Source: Haloglomus litoreum
Lineage (GTDB): Archaea > Halobacteriota > Halobacteria > Halobacteriales > Haloarculaceae
DNA length: 64,000 nt
Direction: 5' to 3'
Assembly: GCF_029338515.1 (NCBI RefSeq)
Contig: NZ_CP119988.1
Coordinates: 620,001 to 684,000 of the forward strand
Position numbers and translations under genes: made by a program. Every line of letters starts with the position of its first letter. Within the stretch, counting starts at the first letter, position 1. Under the pieces are notes generated by a model. It was not told where the DNA came from and did not search any database. It saw only the letters and a list, made by a program, of their open reading frames with translations. Positions 9,852 through 17,309 of the stretch are shown here, one piece after another.

Positions 9852-10010
9852 ATGTCACCCGACACCGCCCGGGCGTCCGGACTGGCCCCGGACTGTGAGG
9901 TGATGGGCTCCGTCGACGACGACCGGTTCGTCATCGCCGCGATCTGTCGCGACGGTGCCTGGCTCTCGATGCAGGCTGGGGAGGCCCTCGATCTCGAGGG
10001 CTGGCGGTAG
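9852..10010 (+). CDS. small haloarchaeal protein, 52 residues (DUF7556-like)
   Basis: Short ORF beginning MSPDTARASGLAPDCEVMGS and ending DLEGWR. It carries the pattern EVMGSVDDDRFVIAAICRD that I remember from a conserved family of about 50 residues in haloarchaea (DUF7556, unverified). It has a strong TATA box at leaderless spacing, which supports a real gene despite the length. Two cysteines (in PDCEV and AICRD) might bind metal but there is no CxxC. It is convergent with the heme-pathway gene that ends at 10105. Function unknown. Confidence 0.7.
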   Translation: MSPDTARASGLAPDCEVMGSVDDDRFVIAAICRDGAWLSMQAGEALDLEGWR

Positions 10011-10104
10011 CCGACGGTGCGGCGGTCTCCTGCGGTCGACTCCCCCGGATAGCCGTGGCCTCGTCGATCTCGGAGGGCGCGGCGGGGTCTCGGGCACCGG
10101 CTGC

Positions 10105-11166
10105 TCAGGCGCCGTCGCCGACGATGTCGTCGTAGCGGGCGCCGGTCTGCTTCAGCGTCTCCGTCGAGAACAGTCGCTCGTGCTCGTACGGGAGGTGTTC
10201 GGCCGCCAGCTCGTCGACCTTCTCGTCGACGGCATCGGCCTCCCGGCCGTGGACCATCGTGAACAGGTTGTACGGCCAGTCCTGGTCGGGGCGGCGAGGT
10301 CGGTGGTAGCACAGCGTCACGTACGGGAGCGCGCCGACGGCCTCGCCGCGGGCGTCCAGCTCGTCGTCGGGCACGTCCCAGACGACCATGCAGTTGGCGT
10401 CGAAGCCGGTGACGAGGTGGTTGACCACGCAGCCGATGCGCTTGATGCAACCGTTCGCGAGCAGGCGCTCGACCGCCGCGAGCACGTCGTCGACGGGCGC
10501 GTCGATGGCCGCCGCGATGTCCCGGTACGGCGTCCGGGTCAGCGGGAAGCCGTCCTGGATCTCCAGCAGGAGCCGCCGTTCGAGGTCGCTGAAGTCCGCG
10601 GTCGCCTCCTCGGAGATGCGGGTCGCGTCCACCTCGGTCTCCTGCAGGGATTCCCGGGCGAACCGGTCCCCGTTCACCACGGGGAACTCCAGGTCGATGT
10701 AGAAGTCCGTCAGCATCGGCAGCACGAGCACCTCACAGCCCGTGCGCTCCTCGATCTCCTCGAGGATGCGGTCGCGGGTCTCCCGGCTGCCGGCGGTGAC
10801 GACGAACCAGGTGTTCCACTCGTGGCTCCGGCGGTAGTTGTGGTTCACCTGCCGGTAGCCGTTGATGATTTCGGCGACCTCGTCGAAGCGGTCCTCGGGC
10901 GCCCGGACCGCGGCGAGCGTCGACGAGCCGATGACGGGTGGGTTGAGGACCGCCCCGAAGCGGCGGAAGACGCCGCGCTCGCGGAGCGCCCGCACCCGTT
11001 CGAGCGCCTCGGCCTCCTCGATGCCGAGGTCCGCGGCCACGACCTGGAACGGTTCCTCGACGACGGGGAAGTCGGACTGGTAGCCGTCGACGAGCGCCGC
11101 GTCCACCTCGTCGAGTCCGGCACGCCAGTCCCCGTCCTCGCTCCCGCCGGTCCCCAGCGAACTCAT
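10105..11166 (-). CDS. ahbAB: siroheme decarboxylase, fused AhbA-AhbB (Lrp/AsnC-like fold)
   Basis: 353 residues from the ATG at 11166. Two AsnC/Lrp-type modules in one chain: an N-terminal AhbA-like half (DEVDAALVDGYQSDFPVVEE, then GVFRRFGAVLNPPVIG) and a C-terminal AhbB-like half (TPYRDIAAAIDAPVDDVLAAV, then CIKRIGCVVNH, CYHRPRRPDQDWPYNLFTM). The YHRPRR/WPYN motif is typical of the siroheme decarboxylase B component. The enzyme removes two acetate carboxyls from siroheme to give didecarboxysiroheme in the alternative heme pathway used by archaea, and the product is often misnamed as a transcription regulator. In methanogens the two halves are separate genes. Confidence 0.85.
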   Translation of the reverse strand: MSSLGTGGSEDGDWRAGLDEVDAALVDGYQSDFPVVEEPFQVVAADLGIEEAEALERVRALRERGVFRRFGAVLNPPVIGSSTLAAVRAPEDRFDEVAEIINGYRQVNHNYRRSHEWNTWFVVTAGSRETRDRILEEIEERTGCEVLVLPMLTDFYIDLEFPVVNGDRFARESLQETEVDATRISEEATADFSDLERRLLLEIQDGFPLTRTPYRDIAAAIDAPVDDVLAAVERLLANGCIKRIGCVVNHLVTGFDANCMVVWDVPDDELDARGEAVGALPYVTLCYHRPRRPDQDWPYNLFTMVHGREADAVDEKVDELAAEHLPYEHERLFSTETLKQTGARYDDIVGDGA

Positions 11167-11308
11167 TGGGCGGGATACGGGTGCGAGGGACTTGCCTCCG
11201 TCGGTCGCGGGCGACCGGGCCCGGGCCGCGGCCGGCCGGTGGCTCCCGTCGGTGACGAATGCTGCCGGCCTCCAAAGGGTGAAACCACGCAAGGCCGAGC
11301 GACCAGGC

Positions 11309-12235
11309 ATGCCGACGGCACTCATCACGGGCGCCACGAGCGGAATCGGCCGGGACGCGGCGGTCCGGCTCGGTGATGACGGCTGGCGCGTGCTGGTCCA
11401 CGGCCGCGATGCCGAGGCCGGCGCCGAGACGGTCGCACAGGTCGAGGAGGCGGGTGGGGAGGCCTCCTTCCACGCCGCCGACTTCGCCGACCTCGACGCC
11501 GTCCGGGCGTTCGCCGACGAGGTCCGCGACGAGGTCGACGAACTGGACGTCCTCTGCAACAACGCCGGCCTCGCGATCAACGAGTTCCGGGAGAGCGAGC
11601 AGGGCTTCGAGCTACACTTCGCCGTCAACCATCTGGCGGGCTACCTCCTCACCCACGAGATCGTCGACCTGCTGGCCGACGACGGGCGGGTCGTCAACAC
11701 GGCGTCGGTCGCCCACCGCAACGGCGACATCGACTTCGAGGAGATCCGCGAGCACGGGCGGACCGGCGTGCCGGGCATCACGGGGGCGAAGGAACTCGCC
11801 CCGCTCCGCAAACTGGGGCAGGCCACCGGCGTCACCGAGGCCACCGGCCTGAACGGCTTCGCCTTCTACTCCAACTCCAAGCTCTGCAACGTCCTGTTCA
11901 CGAAGGAACTCGCGCGCCGGCTCGACGACGGCCAGCAGTGCAACTGCTTCCACCCCGGCATCATCCCCGGCAGCGGCGTCGGCCGGGACCTCGCGTTCCC
12001 GGGCAACCTGCTGTGGGAGAGCCTGGACCTCGTCCCCGGCGTGAGCGACACCGTCGAGGACGGCGGGGAGGCGATGGCGAAGCTCGCCGCGGACCCGAAC
12101 GTGACCGTCACGGGCGCGTACTTCAACAAGCGGCGGAAGGCCCGCGCCTCGCCGACGGCCCGGAACGAGGACCTCGCCACGCGCCTGTGGGCGCTGTCGG
12201 CCGACCTCGTCGACGTGGACTCGAACTGGCCCTGA
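11309..12235 (+). CDS. short-chain dehydrogenase/reductase (SDR) family protein
   Basis: 308 residues from ATG 11309. Rossmann start ALITGATSGIGRDAAVRL (TGxxxGxG cofactor motif), NNAG at the end of strand 4, a catalytic serine in NTASVAHR and the catalytic pair in FYSNSKLCN (YxxxK). The R in VHGRD at the end of strand 2 favours NADP(H). This N-terminal pattern with the SKLCNVLFTKEL helix resembles retinol dehydrogenase/WW-domain-oxidoreductase-like SDRs; substrate unknown. A very similar gene lies 234 nt downstream in the same orientation, so this is a tandem duplication. Confidence 0.88.
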   Translation: MPTALITGATSGIGRDAAVRLGDDGWRVLVHGRDAEAGAETVAQVEEAGGEASFHAADFADLDAVRAFADEVRDEVDELDVLCNNAGLAINEFRESEQGFELHFAVNHLAGYLLTHEIVDLLADDGRVVNTASVAHRNGDIDFEEIREHGRTGVPGITGAKELAPLRKLGQATGVTEATGLNGFAFYSNSKLCNVLFTKELARRLDDGQQCNCFHPGIIPGSGVGRDLAFPGNLLWESLDLVPGVSDTVEDGGEAMAKLAADPNVTVTGAYFNKRRKARASPTARNEDLATRLWALSADLVDVDSNWP

Positions 12236-12243
12236 GCGGCGGT

Positions 12244-12252
12244 GGTTTTATT
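12244..12252 (+). promoter_or_regulatory. possible TATA box before the lipoprotein-leader ORF
   Basis: GGTTTTATT just after the SDR stop and 15-23 nt before the GTG at 12267. It may instead belong to the SDR 3' end (T-run terminator-like). Weak. Confidence 0.25.
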
Positions 12253-12266
12253 CGCCACTCGTAAGT

Positions 12267-12428
12267 GTGGGAAATATACGGTGGCGGGGGTTACTCCGGC
12301 GAGGAACCGCGGCGCTGACGGCGGCCGCATCGGTCGGGCTGGCTGGGTGCAGTGGCGGTGACGGGGACACGGGGCCGCCCGGCGAGGTCGCCCCCGGCGA
12401 GTGGGGGACAAAGAACCCCCATCCATGA
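12267..12428 (+). pseudogene. Tat/lipobox leader remnant or very small lipoprotein
   Basis: A GTG-start ORF of 53 residues between the two SDR genes. It reads GLLRRGTAALTAAASVGLAGC followed by SGGDGDTG, that is, an Arg-Arg pair, an alanine-rich hydrophobic stretch and lipobox LAGC, then the Asp/Gly linker seen in haloarchaeal lipoproteins. After about 25 more residues it stops, with no domain behind it. Both the signal and the spacer are convincing, so I read it as the 5' stump of a lipoprotein gene whose body was lost (perhaps when the second SDR was inserted), or less likely as a real mini-lipoprotein. It is too short to name a family. Confidence 0.45.
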
Positions 12429-12469
12429 CCGCGGGAACTGGCATTAGGCTCGCGCCCCTCGAACCGGGC

Positions 12470-13753
12470 ATGGAGCTACCGGACCTCTCCGGACGCACGG
12501 TCCTCGTGACGGGCGCGACCAGCGGCGTGGGCCAGGACGGGGCCATCCGCCTCGGGGCGCGTGGGGCACGCGTCCTCGTCCACGGGCGCGACGCGGAGCG
12601 CGGGCGGGCGACCGTCGACGCCGTCGAGGACGCCGGCGGCACCGCGTCGTTCCACCCGGCGGACTTCACGGATCTCGAGGCCGTGCGGACCCTCGCGGAC
12701 GCGGTGCGCGCCGAGACCGACGAGCTGGACGTCCTCTGCAACAACGCCGGGCTCTACACCAGCTACCGGGGTCGCACCGAGCAGGGGTTCGGCACCATCT
12801 TCGGCGTCAACCACGTCGCGCCGTACGTCCTCACACACGAGCTGGCCGACCACCTGGCCGCGGACGCGCGCGTGGTGAACACGGCGTCGGTCGCGCATCG
12901 CTTCGCCCAGCTCGACCTCGACATGGTCGAGCGCAAGCGGGGGCTGACGGGGCCGGCGGTCGAGCGCTACTGCGAGTCGAAGCTCTGCAACGTCCTGTTC
13001 ACGCGCGAACTCGCCCGTCGACTCGGCCCCGCGACCGCCAACTGCTTCCACCCCGGCAACATCCCCGAGAGCAACTTCACCCGGGACCTGCCGTTCCCGC
13101 TGTCGCTGGGGGCCGACGCCCTCTCGGCCCTGCCCGCCATCCCGGGCGTGACCGACAGCGTCGAGGATGGGGGTCGCGCGCTGGCCTACCTCGCGGCGGC
13201 CTCCGAGGTCGAGGGCGTCACCGGCGAGTACTTCGACAAGCGGGAGCTGACCGACCCGGCGCGGACCGCCAAGAACGATGCCCTGGCGCGCCTGCTCTGG
13301 GACCTCACCGCGGACCTGGCGAACGTCGACCCGGAACTCCCGGCGGGCCCGGCGACCCGCGACGCCGACGCCGAGGGCCGGGCCTCCCGGGGTGTCCGCA
13401 TCGACGTGACCGACGCCGCCGACGGGTCCCGGGAGACGGACACCGGGGCCGAGTCGACCGCGGTCGCGGACGCCGGCTCCGCGGCGGCCGACGACGGCCC
13501 CGTCGAGGTCGAGGTCACGGAGGCCGGGGACGACGCTCCGGGGACGGCTCCCGACGACGACGCTTCGGGGACGGCCGACCGGGCGCTGACGGACCTCGAT
13601 GGCGTGGGCCCGACGACGGCCGAGGCGCTCCGGGCCGCCGGCTTCGAGTCCGTGGCCGACGTGCGTGCGGCCTCGGTCGCCGACCTGACGGCGGCCGACG
13701 GCGTGGGGCCGGCGAAGGCCCAACGCATCAGGGCGGACACCGACGAGGAGTGA
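12470..13753 (+). CDS. SDR family protein with C-terminal helix-hairpin-helix domain
   Basis: 427 residues from ATG 12470, preferred because the protein then begins MELPDLSGRTVLVTGATSGV like other SDRs and CATTAGG lies 22-28 nt upstream; an in-frame ATG at 12425 is an alternative. The dehydrogenase part (about 1-285) has TGATSGVGQD, NNAG, NTASVAHR and YCESK (YxxxK). A disordered Asp/Ala-rich linker follows (about 290-370). The last 55 residues form two HhH hairpins: LDGVGPTTAEALRAAGF and ADGVGPAKAQRIR. Such HhH tails normally bind DNA or other proteins (they occur in RadA and in ribosomal proteins L32e of haloarchaea). Their fusion to an oxidoreductase is unusual. Paralogue of the preceding SDR. 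Confidence 0.82.
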   Translation: MELPDLSGRTVLVTGATSGVGQDGAIRLGARGARVLVHGRDAERGRATVDAVEDAGGTASFHPADFTDLEAVRTLADAVRAETDELDVLCNNAGLYTSYRGRTEQGFGTIFGVNHVAPYVLTHELADHLAADARVVNTASVAHRFAQLDLDMVERKRGLTGPAVERYCESKLCNVLFTRELARRLGPATANCFHPGNIPESNFTRDLPFPLSLGADALSALPAIPGVTDSVEDGGRALAYLAAASEVEGVTGEYFDKRELTDPARTAKNDALARLLWDLTADLANVDPELPAGPATRDADAEGRASRGVRIDVTDAADGSRETDTGAESTAVADAGSAAADDGPVEVEVTEAGDDAPGTAPDDDASGTADRALTDLDGVGPTTAEALRAAGFESVADVRAASVADLTAADGVGPAKAQRIRADTDEE

Positions 13754-13858
13754 GCCGCCGTCCCGGCACCGACATCCGGTGAGGCCGACAGTCGGATGCG
13801 TGCCAGGAACCTGGGAGCGACGCGGGGTGTTTTTGACGCCGCCGGCCGGAGGTCGGGT

Positions 13859-14938
13859 ATGGCGAAAGCGACCGAGCCCGGTACCGAGTTCGGGGAGTGG
13901 CCCCTCAAGCGACTGATGACGGAGGTCGTCGGCTCCGGACACAAGTCCGCCGACGACATGACCCGCGAGCAGGCCCGGGACGCGTTCACCCGCATCCTCG
14001 CGGGCGAGCCCGACCCCACGACGCTGGGGGCGTTCTGGCTGGCCAACCGCTGGAAGCGCAACACGCCCGAGGAGCTGGGCGCTTACGTCGACGTGATGGC
14101 CGAGGAGTCAGTCGTCCAGCACGCGCCGGAGTGCGACCCGGTCGACTGCGGCGCGAACTACGACGGCAAGGGGCGGACCGCGCTGCTCGGCGTCGCGGCC
14201 GGCGTGGTCGCCGCGGCCGCCGGCACGCCCGTCGTCGCCCACTCGGGCGACCGCGTCCCGACCCAGAAGCAGGACTCCTACAAGCAGGTCCTCGACGAAC
14301 TCGGCGTCCGGACGGACCTCGACCCTGCGGCGTCGGCGGCGATGACCGACGAGGTCGGGTTCGGCTACTACTTCCAGCCCAACTTCAACCCCGGCGTGGT
14401 CGACCTGTTCGACCGCCGCGACGAGATGGGCGTCCGCACGTTCGTCAACACCATCGAGACGCTCGCGAACCCCGCGGACGCCGGCGTCCACCTGGGCTCG
14501 TTCTACCACCTTCCCTACGCGGTCCGCATCATCGAGACGTTCCAGCAGGCCGAGACGGCCGACATGGACCGCGTCGTGATGTTCCAGGGGCTGGAGGGCT
14601 ACGACGACATCCGGCCGGGGAGCACGAAGGTCGCCGTGTGGAATGCAGGCGACGACGACGTCGAGGACTTCGACATCGAGACGCCGGCCTACGGGATGGA
14701 CTTCGAGAGCGAGGACCTGCAGGTCGACGACATCGCCGAGGACTCGGCCGCCATCACGGAGGCCGTCCTGCACGGCGACCGGACCGACCGCTTCGCCGAC
14801 GCGGTCGCGCTCAACGCCGCACTCCGTATCTACGCCCGCGGGGACGCCGACGACATCGACACCGGCCTCGAGACCGCCCGCGAGACGCTCGATTCGGGCG
14901 CGGCGGCCGCGACCCTGGAGGAACTGCAGGACTTCTGA
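13859..14938 (+). CDS. TrpD-family (glycosyltransferase family 3) protein
   Basis: 359 residues from ATG 13859; the frame is open 63 nt further upstream but the family start fits here, and TTTTGAC at 13831 could serve as a weak TATA box. It has the GT3 helical N-terminal domain (KRLMTEVVGSGHKSADDMTREQARDAF) and the alpha/beta domain (TALLGVAAGVVAAAAGTPVVAHSGD, VLDELGVRTDLDP). The canonical anthranilate phosphoribosyltransferase loop GTGGD is replaced by CGANYDGKGRT and the KHGN/S motif by AHSGDRVPTQKQDSYK. It is thus probably a TrpD2-like relative, and the substrate may not be anthranilate. No other trp genes are near. Confidence 0.75.
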   Translation: MAKATEPGTEFGEWPLKRLMTEVVGSGHKSADDMTREQARDAFTRILAGEPDPTTLGAFWLANRWKRNTPEELGAYVDVMAEESVVQHAPECDPVDCGANYDGKGRTALLGVAAGVVAAAAGTPVVAHSGDRVPTQKQDSYKQVLDELGVRTDLDPAASAAMTDEVGFGYYFQPNFNPGVVDLFDRRDEMGVRTFVNTIETLANPADAGVHLGSFYHLPYAVRIIETFQQAETADMDRVVMFQGLEGYDDIRPGSTKVAVWNAGDDDVEDFDIETPAYGMDFESEDLQVDDIAEDSAAITEAVLHGDRTDRFADAVALNAALRIYARGDADDIDTGLETARETLDSGAAAATLEELQDF

Positions 14939-15012
14939 GACACGGTCGCTGGCCCCCGGCCCTGTGACCCCGCGAAAGGCACTTGCCGTTCGCCCGTGGG
15001 GGCCACGTACGG

Positions 15013-15459
15013 ATGGCCCGCTCGCCGCTCCGCGCCCGGTCCCTCCCGACAGTGTGGCAGGCCGCGTTGATCGGGACGCTCGCGTCGCTCCCCGTCGCCG
15101 TCATCGTGAACCGGACGCCCGGTTCGGCGGCGACGCTCGGCGGGAGCATCATGCTCGTCGGCGCGTTGGTCGCGGGCGCCGTCGCCGCGGGTCGCGGGGC
15201 GGCGCCGGCGGCTGCCGGCTCCCGAGCGGGGCTCGTCGGTGCAGTCGTCGAGGTGGTGGCGTTCGCCGCGACGCAGGCCGCTGCTGCCCTCGCAGGCGGA
15301 ACGGCGGCGTGGCCGCTGTCCCGGCTCGCCTTCTTCGGACTCGCCGCGGCCGTGGTTCTGTGTCTCGCCCCCGTCTTCGGGTCCGCCTGCGGCCGTGTCG
15401 GCGGCTGGGTCGCGAACCGGGTCCGCTCGCGGTCGGGCGCCGGCGCGAGCGCCCCGTGA
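15013..15459 (+). CDS. small multi-helix membrane protein (DUF5518-like)
   Basis: 148 residues from ATG 15013 (an in-frame GTG/ATG at 14983 adds ten basic residues). Four hydrophobic segments: about 17-34 (AALIGTLASLPVAVIV), 42-60, 72-92 (GLVGAVVEVVAFAATQAAAAL) and 105-126 (FFGLAAAVVLCLAPVFGSACG). Rich in Ala and Gly with a basic C-terminus. The layout fits haloarchaeal DUF5518 proteins, from memory. No function known. Confidence 0.7.
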   Translation: MARSPLRARSLPTVWQAALIGTLASLPVAVIVNRTPGSAATLGGSIMLVGALVAGAVAAGRGAAPAAAGSRAGLVGAVVEVVAFAATQAAAALAGGTAAWPLSRLAFFGLAAAVVLCLAPVFGSACGRVGGWVANRVRSRSGAGASAP

Positions 15460-15513
15460 GCGGTCCCGCCGACCACCCGAAGGGTTTCACCGCGCCCGGG
15501 TGGAGGGCTGCGC

Positions 15514-16161
15514 ATGTCCGAAGCGACACCGCCCGCCGACCGCGAGCGGCTCCCGACCGGCGTGGCCGGTCTCGACGACGCGCTCGGCGGCGGCCTCCCG
15601 GTCGGCGACCTCGTCGCGCTGGTCGCACCGCCCACGTCCGGTGCCGAACGCCTGCTGTACGCGCTCGGCACGGCGAACCCGACGCGCTACCTCTCGACGC
15701 TCCGGCCGCCCGCGGAGGTCCACGGCGCGATGGCCGCCGTCGACCTGCCGGACGGCCGCGTGGACGTGCGCGCCGTCGACGCCGACGCCCTGCTCGACGC
15801 GCCGGCCGACCACCTCTCCGGCCTCGACGCGGGGTCGGCGGTGGTGGTCGATCCCGCGACGGAGCTGGAGCGGGCCGGCGAGGACCGCTATCGGTCGTTC
15901 CTCGACGACCTGAAGCGTCACTGCCGGACGACAGAGAGCGTCGCCGTCTGCCACTGCCCCCGGACCACGCCCCGCACCCTCCGGCGCGACCTGACGCTGG
16001 CCCGGGCGGACACGACGCTGGTGCTCCACCGGGAGGTCGACCCCGACGGGACGCGGAGCTACCTCGACGTGGGGAAGTTCCGCCACGGCCGGCCGCCGAC
16101 CGAGCCGGTCCCGCTCGACCTCGGCGGCCGACCGACCGTCGCTGACGGGGGCGGGGCCTGA
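15514..16161 (+). CDS. KaiC/RadA-like protein without Walker A lysine (pseudo-ATPase)
   Basis: 215 residues. Opens like RecA/KaiC-superfamily proteins: RLPTGVAGLDDALGGGLPVGDL, then a strand and the place of the P-loop (VALVAPPTSGAERLLYALG), where the canonical GxxxxGKT is absent. A Walker B-like strand (SAVVVDPATEL) remains, followed by helices and a last strand TTLVLHREV. Haloarchaea have many such HTR-like or DUF7125-type proteins, some near signalling genes. Without Lys it is unlikely to hydrolyse ATP in the usual way and probably acts as a scaffold or regulator. It is followed by a paralogue 86 nt on. Confidence 0.75.
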   Translation: MSEATPPADRERLPTGVAGLDDALGGGLPVGDLVALVAPPTSGAERLLYALGTANPTRYLSTLRPPAEVHGAMAAVDLPDGRVDVRAVDADALLDAPADHLSGLDAGSAVVVDPATELERAGEDRYRSFLDDLKRHCRTTESVAVCHCPRTTPRTLRRDLTLARADTTLVLHREVDPDGTRSYLDVGKFRHGRPPTEPVPLDLGGRPTVADGGGA

Positions 16162-16247
16162 CGGGCGCCACGCGGCCGGTCGAGACGTGAAAGGGCCCGG
16201 CTACACACGGCGGAACTGACTTGTCGGTCAGGAACCGCGTCGTGGAC

Positions 16248-16904
16248 GTGAGTGACGAACGTCTGTCGACTGGAATCGGGGGGCTCGACCGGGCGACCGA
16301 CGGCGGGGTACCGCCGGGCAGCCTCGTGGCCGTGACCGGGGATGCCGACTCACCGGCCGAGCGCATCGCCTACGCCTTCGCCGACGCGCACCCGGCGCGC
16401 TACTACTCGACGCTCCGCTCGGGCAGTGCCGTCGACGAGACGATGTCGGCGTCCTCGACCGGCGTCGACGAGTTCGACTTCCGCGACGGGGAGGAGAGCC
16501 CGACCCGGATGCAGGACGTCCGTCGGGGCGACCTGCTCTCCGGCCCGGACGACCGGTTCACGAGCCTCTCGGCCGGCGAGACGGTCGTCGTCGACCCGGT
16601 GAACACGCTGGAGCGTGCCGACCGCGACGACTACCGCACCTTCCTCGATGGCCTCGTGAGCGGCCTCCGGTCGGCGGGCGGCATCGGTGTCCTCAACGCC
16701 CACACTGTCCCGAACACGCCGGACGGCCGCGACCTGACGCTCGCGCTGGCCGACGTGGTGCTCGACCTGCGGATGCTCGTCGAGGACCGGGTCTCGTGGA
16801 AGCTCGTGGTGAGGAAGTTCCGCCGCGGCGCCATTCCGCCGAAACCGCTCGCGCTCGCCTTCGACGACGGCGTCCGCGTCGACGAGACGCGCGAACTCCG
16901 GTAG
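16248..16904 (+). CDS. KaiC/RadA-like pseudo-ATPase, tandem paralogue
   Basis: 218 residues from GTG 16248 (in-frame GTG 16242 and TTG 16221 are alternatives). Begins RLSTGIGGLDRATDGGVPPGS; the P-loop place reads AVTGDADSPAERIAYAFA, again without lysine. It retains ETVVVDPVNTLERADRDDYRTF, close to the neighbour's SAVVVDPATELERAGEDRYRSF, and ends in a strand-rich region (WKLVVRKFRRGAIPP) matching the neighbour's YLDVGKFRHGRPP. The pair therefore arose by duplication and both have lost the nucleotide-binding lysine, suggesting selection for a non-catalytic role. Likely in one transcript. Confidence 0.75.
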   Translation: MSDERLSTGIGGLDRATDGGVPPGSLVAVTGDADSPAERIAYAFADAHPARYYSTLRSGSAVDETMSASSTGVDEFDFRDGEESPTRMQDVRRGDLLSGPDDRFTSLSAGETVVVDPVNTLERADRDDYRTFLDGLVSGLRSAGGIGVLNAHTVPNTPDGRDLTLALADVVLDLRMLVEDRVSWKLVVRKFRRGAIPPKPLALAFDDGVRVDETRELR

Positions 16905-16922
16905 CCCAGTCCCGGGGCCGGC

Positions 16923-17309
16923 TCAGCCCCGTCGCCACCAGTGCCAGCCACCGAGCGCCGTCCCGACGGCGCCGGTGAGGACGAGGCCGACCGCCGTGAT
17001 CTGGAACGGGAGCCGCCACGCGCCGGCCGGGAGCGCGTGGACGTGGTCCGGGTTCTCGAGCAGGAAGTGGAAGACCCCCCCGAACACCAGCCCGACGGCC
17101 ATCGTCAGCGTGAACAGGGGGAGCCCGAGCGGGTGCCCGCGGCGGACGAGCGCCACGCCGGCGACCGGACCCGCGAACACCGCGACGAGGACGACCGCGT
17201 TCTGCCACGGCGCGAGTCCCACAGGGAGCAGTCCGTGGCTCACGCCATGCACCACGGCGACCACGAGGTGCGCCGCGAGGGCGCCCGTCAGGGCGAGGGT
17301 GCGGTCCAC
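16923..17309 (-). CDS. small four-helix membrane protein
   Basis: 128 residues from GTG 17309, inside the end of the upstream epimerase gene (22-nt overlap), so the two are probably translationally coupled. Hydrophobic segments: ALTGALAAHLVVAVVHGV, AVVLVAVFAGPVAGVALV, LFTLTMAVGLVFGGVFHFLL and ITAVGLVLTGAVGTALGGW. Several histidines (VHGVSHG, FHFLLENPDHVHAL) lie at helix ends and could bind metal or heme. No family name recognised. The GTG start was chosen because it begins the first helix. Confidence 0.65.
   Translation of the reverse strand: MDRTLALTGALAAHLVVAVVHGVSHGLLPVGLAPWQNAVVLVAVFAGPVAGVALVRRGHPLGLPLFTLTMAVGLVFGGVFHFLLENPDHVHALPAGAWRLPFQITAVGLVLTGAVGTALGGWHWWRRG

Noticed and set aside
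9718-9903. A 61-residue ORF before the small 9852 gene
   Set aside because: It covers the TATA box and overlaps the small gene in another frame; no family resemblance.
12401-12469. ATG 12425 as the start of the second SDR
   Set aside because: The extra residues are not SDR-like and ATG 12470 gives the standard start; kept as an alternative because no transcript data exist.
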